From the NCBI GenBank assembly GCA_027483785.1, contig JAIXTU010000043.1, positions 1 to 7,676 on the forward strand: a DNA stretch of 7,676 nt. Reading direction: 5' to 3'. Origin of the DNA: Flavobacterium sp. (GTDB lineage Bacteria > Bacteroidota > Bacteroidia > Flavobacteriales > Flavobacteriaceae). Position 1 is the first letter of the stretch. Each line of letters opens with the position of its first letter. The position numbers were made by a program, and so were the translations under genes. This document shows, in pieces, positions 1-7,321 of the stretch. The notes beneath the pieces were generated by a model that saw only the letters and a list, made by a program, of their open reading frames with translations, did no database searches and was not told the origin of the DNA.

Positions 1-63
1 CCAATAAACGATTTGATTGCACCAGCCGTAAATGAAATTATCGCTCAAATTAGCACAAACTAA
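1..63 (+). CDS. nuoM: 3' end of an upstream gene, probably NADH-quinone oxidoreductase subunit M (partial)
   Basis: Reading from base 1, frame 1 is open for 20 codons and ends with TAA at 61-63; the other two + frames hit stops early (TAA at 5-7 and TGA at 33-35). The peptide ends APAVNEIIAQISTN. It lies 9 bases before nuoN on the same strand, and nuoM directly precedes nuoN in standard complex I operons, so this is most likely the C-terminus of the NuoM antiporter-like proton-pumping subunit. The identification rests on position; twenty residues of a variable C-terminus are too few to recognise the family by sequence. Confidence 0.7.
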   Translation, partial: PINDLIAPAVNEIIAQISTN

Positions 64-72
64 CCAACCGGA

Positions 73-1443
73 ATGAACACTTTAATAGCAATTACAGCAC
101 TTGGCGTTATTTGTCTGATATTCGAATTACTGAATCTCAGAAAGATTTTAGTTCCGTTTTCAATCACGGCATTGTGCGGAGTTTTATACCTCAACAGTTT
201 AGATTATAACGTAACGGCTTCTTACTACAACAACATGATTGTAGTGGATAATTTTTCGGTTACTTTTAACGCCTTATTCATTATTTTAACCACGTTTTTA
301 ATCGCCTTAGGGCATCATTTTTATGATGATGTTCCAGATAAATTGAGTGATTTCATCGCAATTAAGATTTTTCTACTCTCAGGAGCAGTTGCCATGGTAA
401 GTTTCGGAAATCTAGCCATGTTTTTCTTGGGAATCGAAGTACTTTCAATTTCATTGTACATCTTAGCTGCAAGTCGCCGATTAAACATCAAGTCGAACGA
501 GTCGGGAATGAAATATTTCCTGATGGGATCGTTTGCTTCTGGTATTATTCTTTTCGGAATTTGCTTGATTTACGGAGCTATCGGTTCCTTTGATATGCGC
601 GTGATTATGGAAGCTGCCGTTTCAGCCGACGTGGAAGAATGGTTTTACATCGGTGGAATTCTTCTTGCTATTGGCTTGTTGTTTAAAATCGCAGCAGTTC
701 CTTTCCACTTCTGGGCTCCCGACGTTTACGAAGGTGCACCAGCGCTTACCACAGCAACGATGAGTACTTTAGCGAAAGTTACTGCGATGGCAACCTTCTT
801 CAAACTATTCTTCGCAATGAGCGGTAATTTACCCGAAACGTCGCAAACAGTACTTATTGTACTTTCTGGCTTGTCTATGACGGTCGGAAATATCATGGCT
901 TTACGTCAAGCTAATGTGAAACGTATGTTAGCTTTTTCAGGTATTTCGCATGCAGGATTCATGTTAATGACGCTTGTTGGAACGCAGATTTCTGCCGGTA
1001 CGCTGCTCTATTATGGAACAGCTTATGCTTTCGCAGGAATCGGTGCTTTCAGTGTTATCTTATATGTGTGCAGACATTTAGAAAACGAAGATATCGTGAA
1101 CTTCCAAGGTTTAGGGAAGTCGAATCCTTTCTTGGCGTTTGTGCTTACCACCTCATTATTGTCGATGGCGGGTATTCCAATCTTTGCAGGTTTCTTCGCT
1201 AAATTAATGTTGTTTTCGCAAGTTTTGGAAAGCGGTCATCTAGCTTTAGTAATCGTAGCAGTAGTGAATTCGATTATCGCTGTGGGTTATTATTTCAAGC
1301 TGATTTTAGCGATGTACACCAAAGAACCACAGCACGCAAGAACCGGACGTCCGTTTTACATCTATGCAGTGGCAACCATTGCTTTGCTATTGAATTTGAC
1401 GATTGGATTATTTCCGTCCTTAGTAACCGATTTATTGCGCTAA
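73..1443 (+). CDS. nuoN: NADH-quinone oxidoreductase (complex I) subunit N
   Basis: This is a proton-pumping, antiporter-like membrane subunit of respiratory complex I in the inner membrane. The 456-residue protein is almost entirely hydrophobic helices, which fits NuoN (usually about 450-500 residues). The charged residues of the family's proton channel are visible inside membrane segments: Glu122 in FLGIEVLS, Lys205 in LLFKIAAVPFHFWAPDVYEG, Lys235 in TLAKVTAMA, and Lys377 in the AGFFAKLML segment after the conserved AGIPI turn (364-380). By motif context these correspond to E133, K217, K247 and K395 of E. coli NuoN. The ATG at 73 gives a normal hydrophobic N-terminus and lies 9 bases after the preceding stop; no clear Shine-Dalgarno is seen, as is common in Bacteroidota. 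It is probably the last gene of the nuo operon. Its last 12 bases overlap the end of the convergent flavoprotein gene. No key residue is missing. Confidence 0.96.
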   Translation: MNTLIAITALGVICLIFELLNLRKILVPFSITALCGVLYLNSLDYNVTASYYNNMIVVDNFSVTFNALFIILTTFLIALGHHFYDDVPDKLSDFIAIKIFLLSGAVAMVSFGNLAMFFLGIEVLSISLYILAASRRLNIKSNESGMKYFLMGSFASGIILFGICLIYGAIGSFDMRVIMEAAVSADVEEWFYIGGILLAIGLLFKIAAVPFHFWAPDVYEGAPALTTATMSTLAKVTAMATFFKLFFAMSGNLPETSQTVLIVLSGLSMTVGNIMALRQANVKRMLAFSGISHAGFMLMTLVGTQISAGTLLYYGTAYAFAGIGAFSVILYVCRHLENEDIVNFQGLGKSNPFLAFVLTTSLLSMAGIPIFAGFFAKLMLFSQVLESGHLALVIVAVVNSIIAVGYYFKLILAMYTKEPQHARTGRPFYIYAVATIALLLNLTIGLFPSLVTDLLR

Positions 1444-2643
1444 AACCTGCGCGGCAAGAAAGCCGCCGGTCCATGCGTTTTGAAAGTTAAAACCTCCTGT
1501 CACGGCGTCGATGTCTAAACATTCGCCTACGATAAAGAGGTTTTTTGTTTTTTTGCTGGAGAATTCTTTGAAGTTGATGTCTTTTAATGAAACACCTCCT
1601 GCGGTAACAAATTCTTCTTTAAACGTACTTTTCCCGTTGATTTGGTACGCGTCGGAACGCAAGACTGTTGCCAGTGTGCGGTAATCTTTCTTGTTGAGCT
1701 CAGCTATTTTCTTTTGCTGTGGAATGCCCGTTTTTTCCAGAAGTAATAACCAGTGACGGTTTGAGAAGCCATACAGATTGGTATTGACAATCGTTTTTTT
1801 GTGGTGTTCTAAAAGTAACGTTCGCAGTTCACTTTCATAATCAAATACATTAGAATCTTGGTTGAGCCAATCGATTTTTATCTCGAAGCGATATTCTAAC
1901 TTCGCTAATTCGCGCGCTGCAATGGCGCTTAGTTTCAGTACAGCAGGCCCGCTAAATCCCCAATGGGTTATGAGTAAATTTCCAGTTTGTTTTAATTTCA
2001 ATTGTGGAATGGAAACGCTAACCTGTTTAGAAATGCCTGCTAGCGCGGTAATTTCTTTTTCAACTACATTGAATGTGAACAATGACGGAATGGGATCAAT
2101 TATATCGTGCCCCAAGTTTCGTAGAATTTCCCACACTTTTACGCTTGAACCCGCGGCAACCACCACTTTGCTTGCTTGTATCGGCTGCGTTGTGGTTGCA
2201 ATTTCAAATCCTTCGTCGGTTTTTTGAATGTCTTTTACAACAACTCCCGTTTCGATACCGATATTGTGTTTTTTACATTCGGAAAGAAAACAATCGATTA
2301 TCGTCTGGCTTTTATTACTAATCGGAAACATGCGTCCGTCGGCTTCCGTTTTTAACGAAACGCCTCTAGATTCGAACCACTCAATTGTTTGTTTTGGGCC
2401 AAATTTTGAAAACGGACCCAATAGCTCTTTTTCCCCACGCGGATAGTTCTTAACCAATTCACGTTGATCCATGCAATCGTGCGTCACGTTGCAACGTCCG
2501 CCACCGCTAATACGCACTTTCGATAACACCTCTTTTCCGCGTTCCAAAATCACAATTTTTAACTTCGGATTCAAAGCTGCTGTATTGATCGCCGTGAAAA
2601 AACCCGCTGCGCCGCCGCCAATTATTGCAATATCACATTTCAT
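1432..2643 (-). CDS. NAD(P)/FAD-dependent oxidoreductase, YhiN/HI0933 (BaiN-like) family
   Basis: Soluble flavoprotein of 403 residues, the usual length for the family; no signal peptide or membrane segment is seen. An N-terminal Rossmann FAD-binding motif, IIGGGAAG (7-14), is followed by the family signature RISGGGRCNVTH (44-55). Later family blocks are THWGFSGPAVL (226-236), FVTAGGVSLKDI (345-356) and the C-terminal FAD-contact region with GECLD (373-377) and TGGFNFQNAWTGG (382-394). The stretch VVAAGSSVKVWEILRNLGH (161-179) is shorter than the ATGG...GSTGDGY form of many relatives, which I believe is typical of Bacteroidota members. The physiological substrate of this family is poorly defined; automatic names such as BaiN or 'aminoacetone oxidase' should not be taken literally. 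The ATG at 2641-2643 overlaps the end of the phosphodiesterase gene by 11 bases, suggesting translational coupling. The gene is last in the - strand unit and overlaps nuoN by 12 bases at its end. Confidence 0.92.
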   Translation of the reverse strand: MKCDIAIIGGGAAGFFTAINTAALNPKLKIVILERGKEVLSKVRISGGGRCNVTHDCMDQRELVKNYPRGEKELLGPFSKFGPKQTIEWFESRGVSLKTEADGRMFPISNKSQTIIDCFLSECKKHNIGIETGVVVKDIQKTDEGFEIATTTQPIQASKVVVAAGSSVKVWEILRNLGHDIIDPIPSLFTFNVVEKEITALAGISKQVSVSIPQLKLKQTGNLLITHWGFSGPAVLKLSAIAARELAKLEYRFEIKIDWLNQDSNVFDYESELRTLLLEHHKKTIVNTNLYGFSNRHWLLLLEKTGIPQQKKIAELNKKDYRTLATVLRSDAYQINGKSTFKEEFVTAGGVSLKDINFKEFSSKKTKNLFIVGECLDIDAVTGGFNFQNAWTGGFLAAQVLAQ

Positions 2644-3310
2644 TTAAAAGCGTAAAGTCGTCACTAATAATTCCGTCAATCAATACGGTACTTTTCCAAA
2701 ACCGTATGGCTTCCTGTTCGTTCACTGTGTAAAGCCATACTTTCAACTTATCAGCGATACATTTTTTAACGATACTTTCTTCTGCGAAAGCGTGATTTAA
2801 AACCACAAATTCGGGTTGAAGTGTCCCGATTTGAGCAATTTCGTTTTCGGTAATATTTTCGAACAAACAGCCAAATCGATAATCACTTTGGGCAAATATC
2901 GGCCAATTTTCGGGTAGAAAACTCGTTAAAACGATTTGTTCTTTAGGCAACGTAATTTTAGGAGTAATTTCATCTAAAAATGAAATCAATTCCGCTGCAT
3001 CATTCGTTTTTAATTCAATGTTGTGCAGGAGTTTTGGAAAGCGTTGCAATACCGTTCGTAATTGCGGAATAGTACTGCCGTCCAACATCCGAATTTGTTC
3101 TAGTACTGAGGTAGATGTTTCCGCCATGAGAACATCTTCCGTACAGGTCCGTTTTGTCGAATCGTCGTGCATAATCCAAAATACGCCGTTTTTATCAGTT
3201 CGAACGTCGTACTCGATTCCGTTTGCACCAAATTCCGAGCAGTATTCAAAACCGCTTAAACTGTTTTCCAAAAGCTGCTTCGGAATTCCACGATGACCAA
3301 TTTTCAGCAT
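2633..3310 (-). CDS. Glycerophosphodiester phosphodiesterase (GDPD family, UgpQ-like)
   Basis: Predicted to hydrolyse glycerophosphodiesters (deacylated phospholipid headgroups) to sn-glycerol 3-phosphate and an alcohol. The 225-residue protein matches small bacterial cytoplasmic GDPDs (about 230-250) and has no signal peptide. The PI-PLC-like TIM-barrel active-site set is complete: HRG (6-8), EN (15-16) in place of the common PEN, E33/D35 in IEYD (metal ligands), His48-Asp49 in MHDD (second catalytic histidine), and E99/K101 in NIELK. The C-terminal strands VWLYTVNE (191-198) and DGIISDDF (212-219) are also family-typical. The ATG at 3308-3310 is chosen because the barrel begins at once (MLKIGHRG) and the amylase stop is only 8 bases upstream. 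The gene ends in ATGTGA, overlapping the next start by 11 bases. A lipid-headgroup or glycerol phosphate role has no clear tie to the starch enzymes upstream, so the link may be only co-transcription. The exact substrate cannot be read from sequence. Confidence 0.94.
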   Translation of the reverse strand: MLKIGHRGIPKQLLENSLSGFEYCSEFGANGIEYDVRTDKNGVFWIMHDDSTKRTCTEDVLMAETSTSVLEQIRMLDGSTIPQLRTVLQRFPKLLHNIELKTNDAAELISFLDEITPKITLPKEQIVLTSFLPENWPIFAQSDYRFGCLFENITENEIAQIGTLQPEFVVLNHAFAEESIVKKCIADKLKVWLYTVNEQEAIRFWKSTVLIDGIISDDFTLLNEM

Positions 3311-3318
3311 TTCGATAA

Positions 3319-4965
3319 TTATAGTGATTCCAGTAAAACGATTTTATAACTGGAATCGATTACTGCCGCACCATTCTTAATAACGCTCGTTTTTCCCGAA
3401 TAGGCATCGCGCACTTTCGTTCCTTCCGCGAAAGCGTTATCCACAGGAATTTCTTTACTGCCCTCATTCAAATCTAAGCCCACTACAACAACGTCATTTT
3501 GAAACGTGCGCTTAAAGAAATATCCGTTTTTTCCGCCAATTTGTTGGTGAACACCCGCGCCAACCGACGTGTGATTTTTACGGAAGTTTGCCAATTTTTT
3601 CCAATGTGCGTAGATATCTTGTGTGGTTTTATTTTCTTTCAAATCGTCCCAATTCATAAACGATCGAAGTGTAGCGTCGCCTTGAGTCCCAGGAATATCA
3701 AGCGGTCTTGCCGTTTCATCTCCATAATAAATTTGTGCAATTCCGGGGCAAAGCAACAATTTGGTGGCCGATTCGTACGGTTTTTTACGTTGCTTATCAA
3801 ACGGACCTCCATCGTCGTGCGATGAAACGTAATTCAAAACGCTTTTGCCTTTCAGCGGGTTTTGCAAGAAGTTGCTGTATTGCGAAAACAATTCTTCATA
3901 CGGTTTGTTGGCATCGCCTTTGAACGAAAAGTTGATGAGATTATCGAATCCGTTAGCAAAGTAATCGACCGTTTTGTCTGAAAATTTGAACTGGCGTCCG
4001 TCGTGAATGCTGTAATTGTACACTTCGCCAATCATATAAAACGGATTATTGTCTAGAACGTCTTTTGGATTTTGTTTTTTCCATTGCTCAAAGGCAGAAG
4101 AACAACTGTTTTTTAAGGCTACCCAAACATCCTCTTCGGTATGTTTAGCTGTATCTGCACGGTACCCATCGATTCCATATTTCAACACATAATCAGCTAA
4201 CCACTTTATGATGTAGTATTTCGGTGCTCGTGGATAGCCCGTTTCTTTGAAGAATTTATCCAAAGATGCGATTTCGGATTCGTACCGACCTTCTTTTTTC
4301 CATTTCTCAACCAAGGCAGGAGGGAGGGGCACATTTTCTTCAGATTCGGTTTTTACATCTGGAAGATTCTTCACTAGTGTACAGCTAATCGTGTTTTCGT
4401 AGGTTTGATATACACACTGCGGACTAGTTCGTACCCAAGAATCTGGCCAGACGGGATCGTTAGGCGTTACCGGTCCGGTATGATTTACAACACCATCGAG
4501 AATGATGCGTATGCCTTTGCTGTGTGCTAGTTTAACGAGTTCGGCTAAATCGGCTTCGGTACCAAAATTCGGATCTAAGCGCGTCCAGTCTTTTGCCCAA
4601 TATCCGTGAAATCCGTACGAATAACCCGTTCCTTCATCGGTTCCGTCGTGAATTTGCTCTACCAACGGCGTCATCCAAATGGCGTTGACCCCCAAATCTT
4701 CGAAATAACCTTCTTTCATTTTTTTGATGACACCTTTCAAATTGCCGCCTTCAAATCCGCGTAACTTCCCAGTTTCTTTCGTTCGATCTAAATAAATGGT
4801 TTTTTTTTCATTGCCATCGAAAAAACGATCGGTAAGTAAGAAGTACACGTTAGCCGCTTCCCATACGAATGGCTTTTTACTAGATGACTTTTGTGCCGTT
4901 TCGGTTGATTTACACGAGCTAACAACAACGAATAACGCTAAAAGTGCGATTTTTAGGAGTCTCAT
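3319..4965 (-). CDS. GH13 alpha-amylase, MalS-like, exported lipoprotein
   Basis: Predicted endo-acting alpha-amylase cutting alpha-1,4-glucan outside the cytoplasm. Residues 1-17 form a lipoprotein signal peptide with lipobox VSSC and acylated Cys18. The GH13 barrel follows: region I DGVVNH (157-162), domain B with region V LPDVKTE (201-207), region II GYRADTAKH with nucleophile Asp271, region III IGEVY with acid/base Glu314, and region IV SSHDD with His383-Asp384; a beta C-domain of about 90 residues ends the protein. All catalytic residues are present. Stretches such as LPDVKTES, IDGYRADTAKH and YGDETARP resemble E. coli periplasmic MalS (GH13 subfamily 19) as I remember it, though this protein is shorter (548 versus about 676 residues). 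Cys184 and Cys195 could form a disulfide. The start ATG overlaps the GH31 stop in an ATGA arrangement. A run of nine A (coding strand, codons 53-56) is present. No type IX secretion C-terminal domain is seen; periplasmic versus surface anchoring is unresolved. Confidence 0.94.
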   Translation of the reverse strand: MRLLKIALLALFVVVSSCKSTETAQKSSSKKPFVWEAANVYFLLTDRFFDGNEKKTIYLDRTKETGKLRGFEGGNLKGVIKKMKEGYFEDLGVNAIWMTPLVEQIHDGTDEGTGYSYGFHGYWAKDWTRLDPNFGTEADLAELVKLAHSKGIRIILDGVVNHTGPVTPNDPVWPDSWVRTSPQCVYQTYENTISCTLVKNLPDVKTESEENVPLPPALVEKWKKEGRYESEIASLDKFFKETGYPRAPKYYIIKWLADYVLKYGIDGYRADTAKHTEEDVWVALKNSCSSAFEQWKKQNPKDVLDNNPFYMIGEVYNYSIHDGRQFKFSDKTVDYFANGFDNLINFSFKGDANKPYEELFSQYSNFLQNPLKGKSVLNYVSSHDDGGPFDKQRKKPYESATKLLLCPGIAQIYYGDETARPLDIPGTQGDATLRSFMNWDDLKENKTTQDIYAHWKKLANFRKNHTSVGAGVHQQIGGKNGYFFKRTFQNDVVVVGLDLNEGSKEIPVDNAFAEGTKVRDAYSGKTSVIKNGAAVIDSSYKIVLLESL

Positions 4966-7319
4966 TTGATAAGATTGATTTTAATTTCTTGACCTGATGT
5001 AATTTCAAAAGTAAATGTCGGAATCTCAGTGTCCGTTTTTGCGATGCTTTTTATTGTCTTGCCATTGATTTCAATACCAGTAAGCGCTTTCGGAGCTTGA
5101 TATATTTTGAGTGTGATTTTTCTTTTCACTGAACTAAACGAATTTCCTTTTTCCGACTTTAAGACCATGCTATTGCTACCTACATCTTTGCTGATATTCC
5201 ACAACTCAAAAGTTCCTTTTTCAAAGGCATTTACGGTCGCTCCATCGTCGAAATATACTTTCGATTGCGTTGGATAATTTTCGTTATAGTAATAACTTAA
5301 TGTGATGTTTTGCATTTTAGCATTTCCTGCGTTTAGGTCGGAACTTGTAGCAATGACCGCGCCCGAACGAACGAAAACAGGAATGTGATCTTCCGCTGTT
5401 TTTACGGAAACGTATTTTCCACCTTCGTAGATTTTTGTCGGATCGTAAAAATCTACCCAACGCGCTGTTCTCGGAAAGTAGACGGTTTTTTCGGACAACT
5501 TAGCATCGGTAACGGGAACAACTAAGAAGTCATTTCCCCATAAATAACCGTCGGCATTGATGAATAAGGATTTGTTCGTTGGCTCTTCAAAAAATAAAGG
5601 GCGCATTAGTGGCGTTCCGTTTTGGTTGTTTTCAAACGCTAAACTGTAATTGTACGGAAGTAAGGCGTAGCGCTCCAAAATCGCTTTACGAGCTAGTTTT
5701 TTCGCATTCTCACTTCTAAATACGGGCTCCGAAGCAACTTCTTCCTGTGCATGAGGTCGGAAAACAGGTTGAAAAACGCCGTATTGCAACCACCGAACAT
5801 ACAATTCGTCGTCGAGATTCGCGCCTGCAAAACCTCCCAAATCCGAATGCATATAGCCTAAACCTTGCAATCCCATTTGGAGTGCGATTTCAGGTTGTGC
5901 TTTTAAACCGCCCCAGGTTCGGTTGACATCACCCGACCACGGAATCATTCCAAAACGTTGCGAACCCGAATAACCCGAACGCATTAAAATAAACGGACGT
6001 GTATTTGGGTAATTTTCAGCATATTTCGTAGCTAAAAGTTCGGCCCATTTGTGTCCGTATACATTGTGAACTTGGTGCGCTACTCCCGATTCGTGACGTA
6101 CCCATTTTGGATGTACTTCGGGTTCGCCTAAATCGCCCCACCAACCAGCAACGCCTTTCTTTATGAATTTATCGTACACATTCCAAAACCATTCTTTCGC
6201 CTTGGGTTTGTCGATGTCAATTAAACCGGTCGTTCCGAAATAAAAATCGTAAACAGCAGGTTGCGAAAGCGAATCTTTGGCTAGAATTCCTTTTGCAACA
6301 GCTTCATTCCATTTCGAAGACGATTTAAGAATGAATGGTTCAGTAATTAAAATTGTTTTAACGCCCTGTTTTGAGAACTTCGAAATCATTTTCTCAAACT
6401 TCGGAAAGCTGTCGCGCCACACGTCTAAATTTCCCATGGTTTCTTTGATCGTAGTTCCAAACCAGTATAAATCAAAGATGATTGCGTCTACAGGAATTCC
6501 TTCTTTCTTGAACGCAGCAATTGTTTTTTCAGCTTCCTTTTGCGAATGATATCCGAATCGGCTTGAAAAATTTCCAAATACATAACGCGGCGGCAATGGC
6601 TGTCGGCCTGTTAATGACGTATACGTTTTAACTAAATCTCTCCAAGTTCTGCCTGCGAAAACTTGGTAGCGTACCGGTCCACCTTCCGCCGAATAGGTAA
6701 CTACATTTTGTTTTCCGCTGTCTAAATCCAAATCGCCTACCCAAGTGTTATCAAAATGAACTCCGTATAGTTCCGACGATAAATACATCGGAATACAATA
6801 GTTCATCAACTCCGAACGCGTTTCGTATCCGTAATGTGCCTTGTTATACAGTCGCAGTTTGTTGCCTCGTCGGTTCATTCCTAAGACCCGCGAACCGCCT
6901 CCCAGCAAGCTCTCATCAGCATTTACGCTGAGTTTCACCGAAGTTTCTTTGTTTGTTCGCGAAGCTGCTAATTCGGTGGCTATTAATTGTCCGGATTTGT
7001 AATACGCTATGCTAAACGGTTTGTAAGTCACAACAACACGAATTAAGCCCGACGAAAGGTCAACTTTATCGCGAAGTACCTGAGCTTTTACACTTTGAAA
7101 AACAGATTTATCAACTACCGCAAGCGAATTTTCACTCACACTGCCGTTGGCGATAAACTCTGTTTCAACAGCTTCGTTGCTAAAAAATCGGATTTTATAA
7201 ACTCCGTCGGAAACTCGAATCGTGTGAATGCCGTTGTCATTGGAATACGACTGATACTCGCGTTGTGCATAACCATAAGTTACGGCTAGCAGGAAAAAGA
7301 TACGGGAAAGTAAACGCAT
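4962..7319 (-). CDS. Glycoside hydrolase family 31, alpha-glucosidase-type, secreted
   Basis: Predicted retaining exo-acting alpha-glycosidase, probably releasing glucose from maltooligosaccharides given its neighbours. Residues 1-18 form a signal peptide with likely cleavage GYA|Q, so the enzyme is exported. Domains in order: N-terminal beta-sandwich (about 20-235), (beta/alpha)8 barrel (about 236-570), proximal C-terminal beta domain (about 571-660) and a distal DUF5110-like domain (about 665-785, with YFDDG). The nucleophile is Asp396 in GWWGDLGEPE and the acid/base Asp464 in IPWSGD; RSGYSGSQRFG (447-457) and HSDLGGF (491-497) are further family blocks. The nucleophile motif differs from the classic W-x-D-M-N-E-P of characterised alpha-glucosidases, so another GH31 specificity (alpha-xylosidase, dextran- or nigerose-type) cannot be excluded. 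The length of 785 residues is normal. The gene starts 2 bases after the upstream GH13 stop and ends overlapping the amylase start by 4 bases. No type IX sorting domain is visible at the C-terminus. Confidence 0.94.
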   Translation of the reverse strand: MRLLSRIFFLLAVTYGYAQREYQSYSNDNGIHTIRVSDGVYKIRFFSNEAVETEFIANGSVSENSLAVVDKSVFQSVKAQVLRDKVDLSSGLIRVVVTYKPFSIAYYKSGQLIATELAASRTNKETSVKLSVNADESLLGGGSRVLGMNRRGNKLRLYNKAHYGYETRSELMNYCIPMYLSSELYGVHFDNTWVGDLDLDSGKQNVVTYSAEGGPVRYQVFAGRTWRDLVKTYTSLTGRQPLPPRYVFGNFSSRFGYHSQKEAEKTIAAFKKEGIPVDAIIFDLYWFGTTIKETMGNLDVWRDSFPKFEKMISKFSKQGVKTILITEPFILKSSSKWNEAVAKGILAKDSLSQPAVYDFYFGTTGLIDIDKPKAKEWFWNVYDKFIKKGVAGWWGDLGEPEVHPKWVRHESGVAHQVHNVYGHKWAELLATKYAENYPNTRPFILMRSGYSGSQRFGMIPWSGDVNRTWGGLKAQPEIALQMGLQGLGYMHSDLGGFAGANLDDELYVRWLQYGVFQPVFRPHAQEEVASEPVFRSENAKKLARKAILERYALLPYNYSLAFENNQNGTPLMRPLFFEEPTNKSLFINADGYLWGNDFLVVPVTDAKLSEKTVYFPRTARWVDFYDPTKIYEGGKYVSVKTAEDHIPVFVRSGAVIATSSDLNAGNAKMQNITLSYYYNENYPTQSKVYFDDGATVNAFEKGTFELWNISKDVGSNSMVLKSEKGNSFSSVKRKITLKIYQAPKALTGIEINGKTIKSIAKTDTEIPTFTFEITSGQEIKINLIK

Positions 7320-7321
7320 AA

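Noticed and set aside
1862..2446. Overlapping + strand open frames (1862-2227, 2082-2321, 2228-2446) opposite the flavoprotein gene
   Set aside because: They lie wholly antisense to a well-supported conserved gene, give low-complexity peptides without recognisable motifs, and have no upstream signal.
3018..3296. + strand open frame of 92 codons opposite the phosphodiesterase gene
   Set aside because: Antisense shadow of the conserved GDPD active-site region; no family resemblance in the translated peptide.
3499..3923. Two + strand open frames (3499-3825 and 3708-3923) opposite the amylase gene
   Set aside because: Both are shadows of the conserved GH13 barrel and C-domain; the peptides look random and overlap each other in different frames.
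6277..7289. + strand open frames at 6277-6549 and 7095-7289 opposite the GH31 gene
   Set aside because: Antisense to conserved GH31 coding sequence, with no motif or start signal.
4921..7319. Possible duplication signal because both GH31 and amylase proteins begin MRLL followed by a hydrophobic signal sequence
   Set aside because: The codons differ and the similarity stops after four residues; it is ordinary signal peptide composition.
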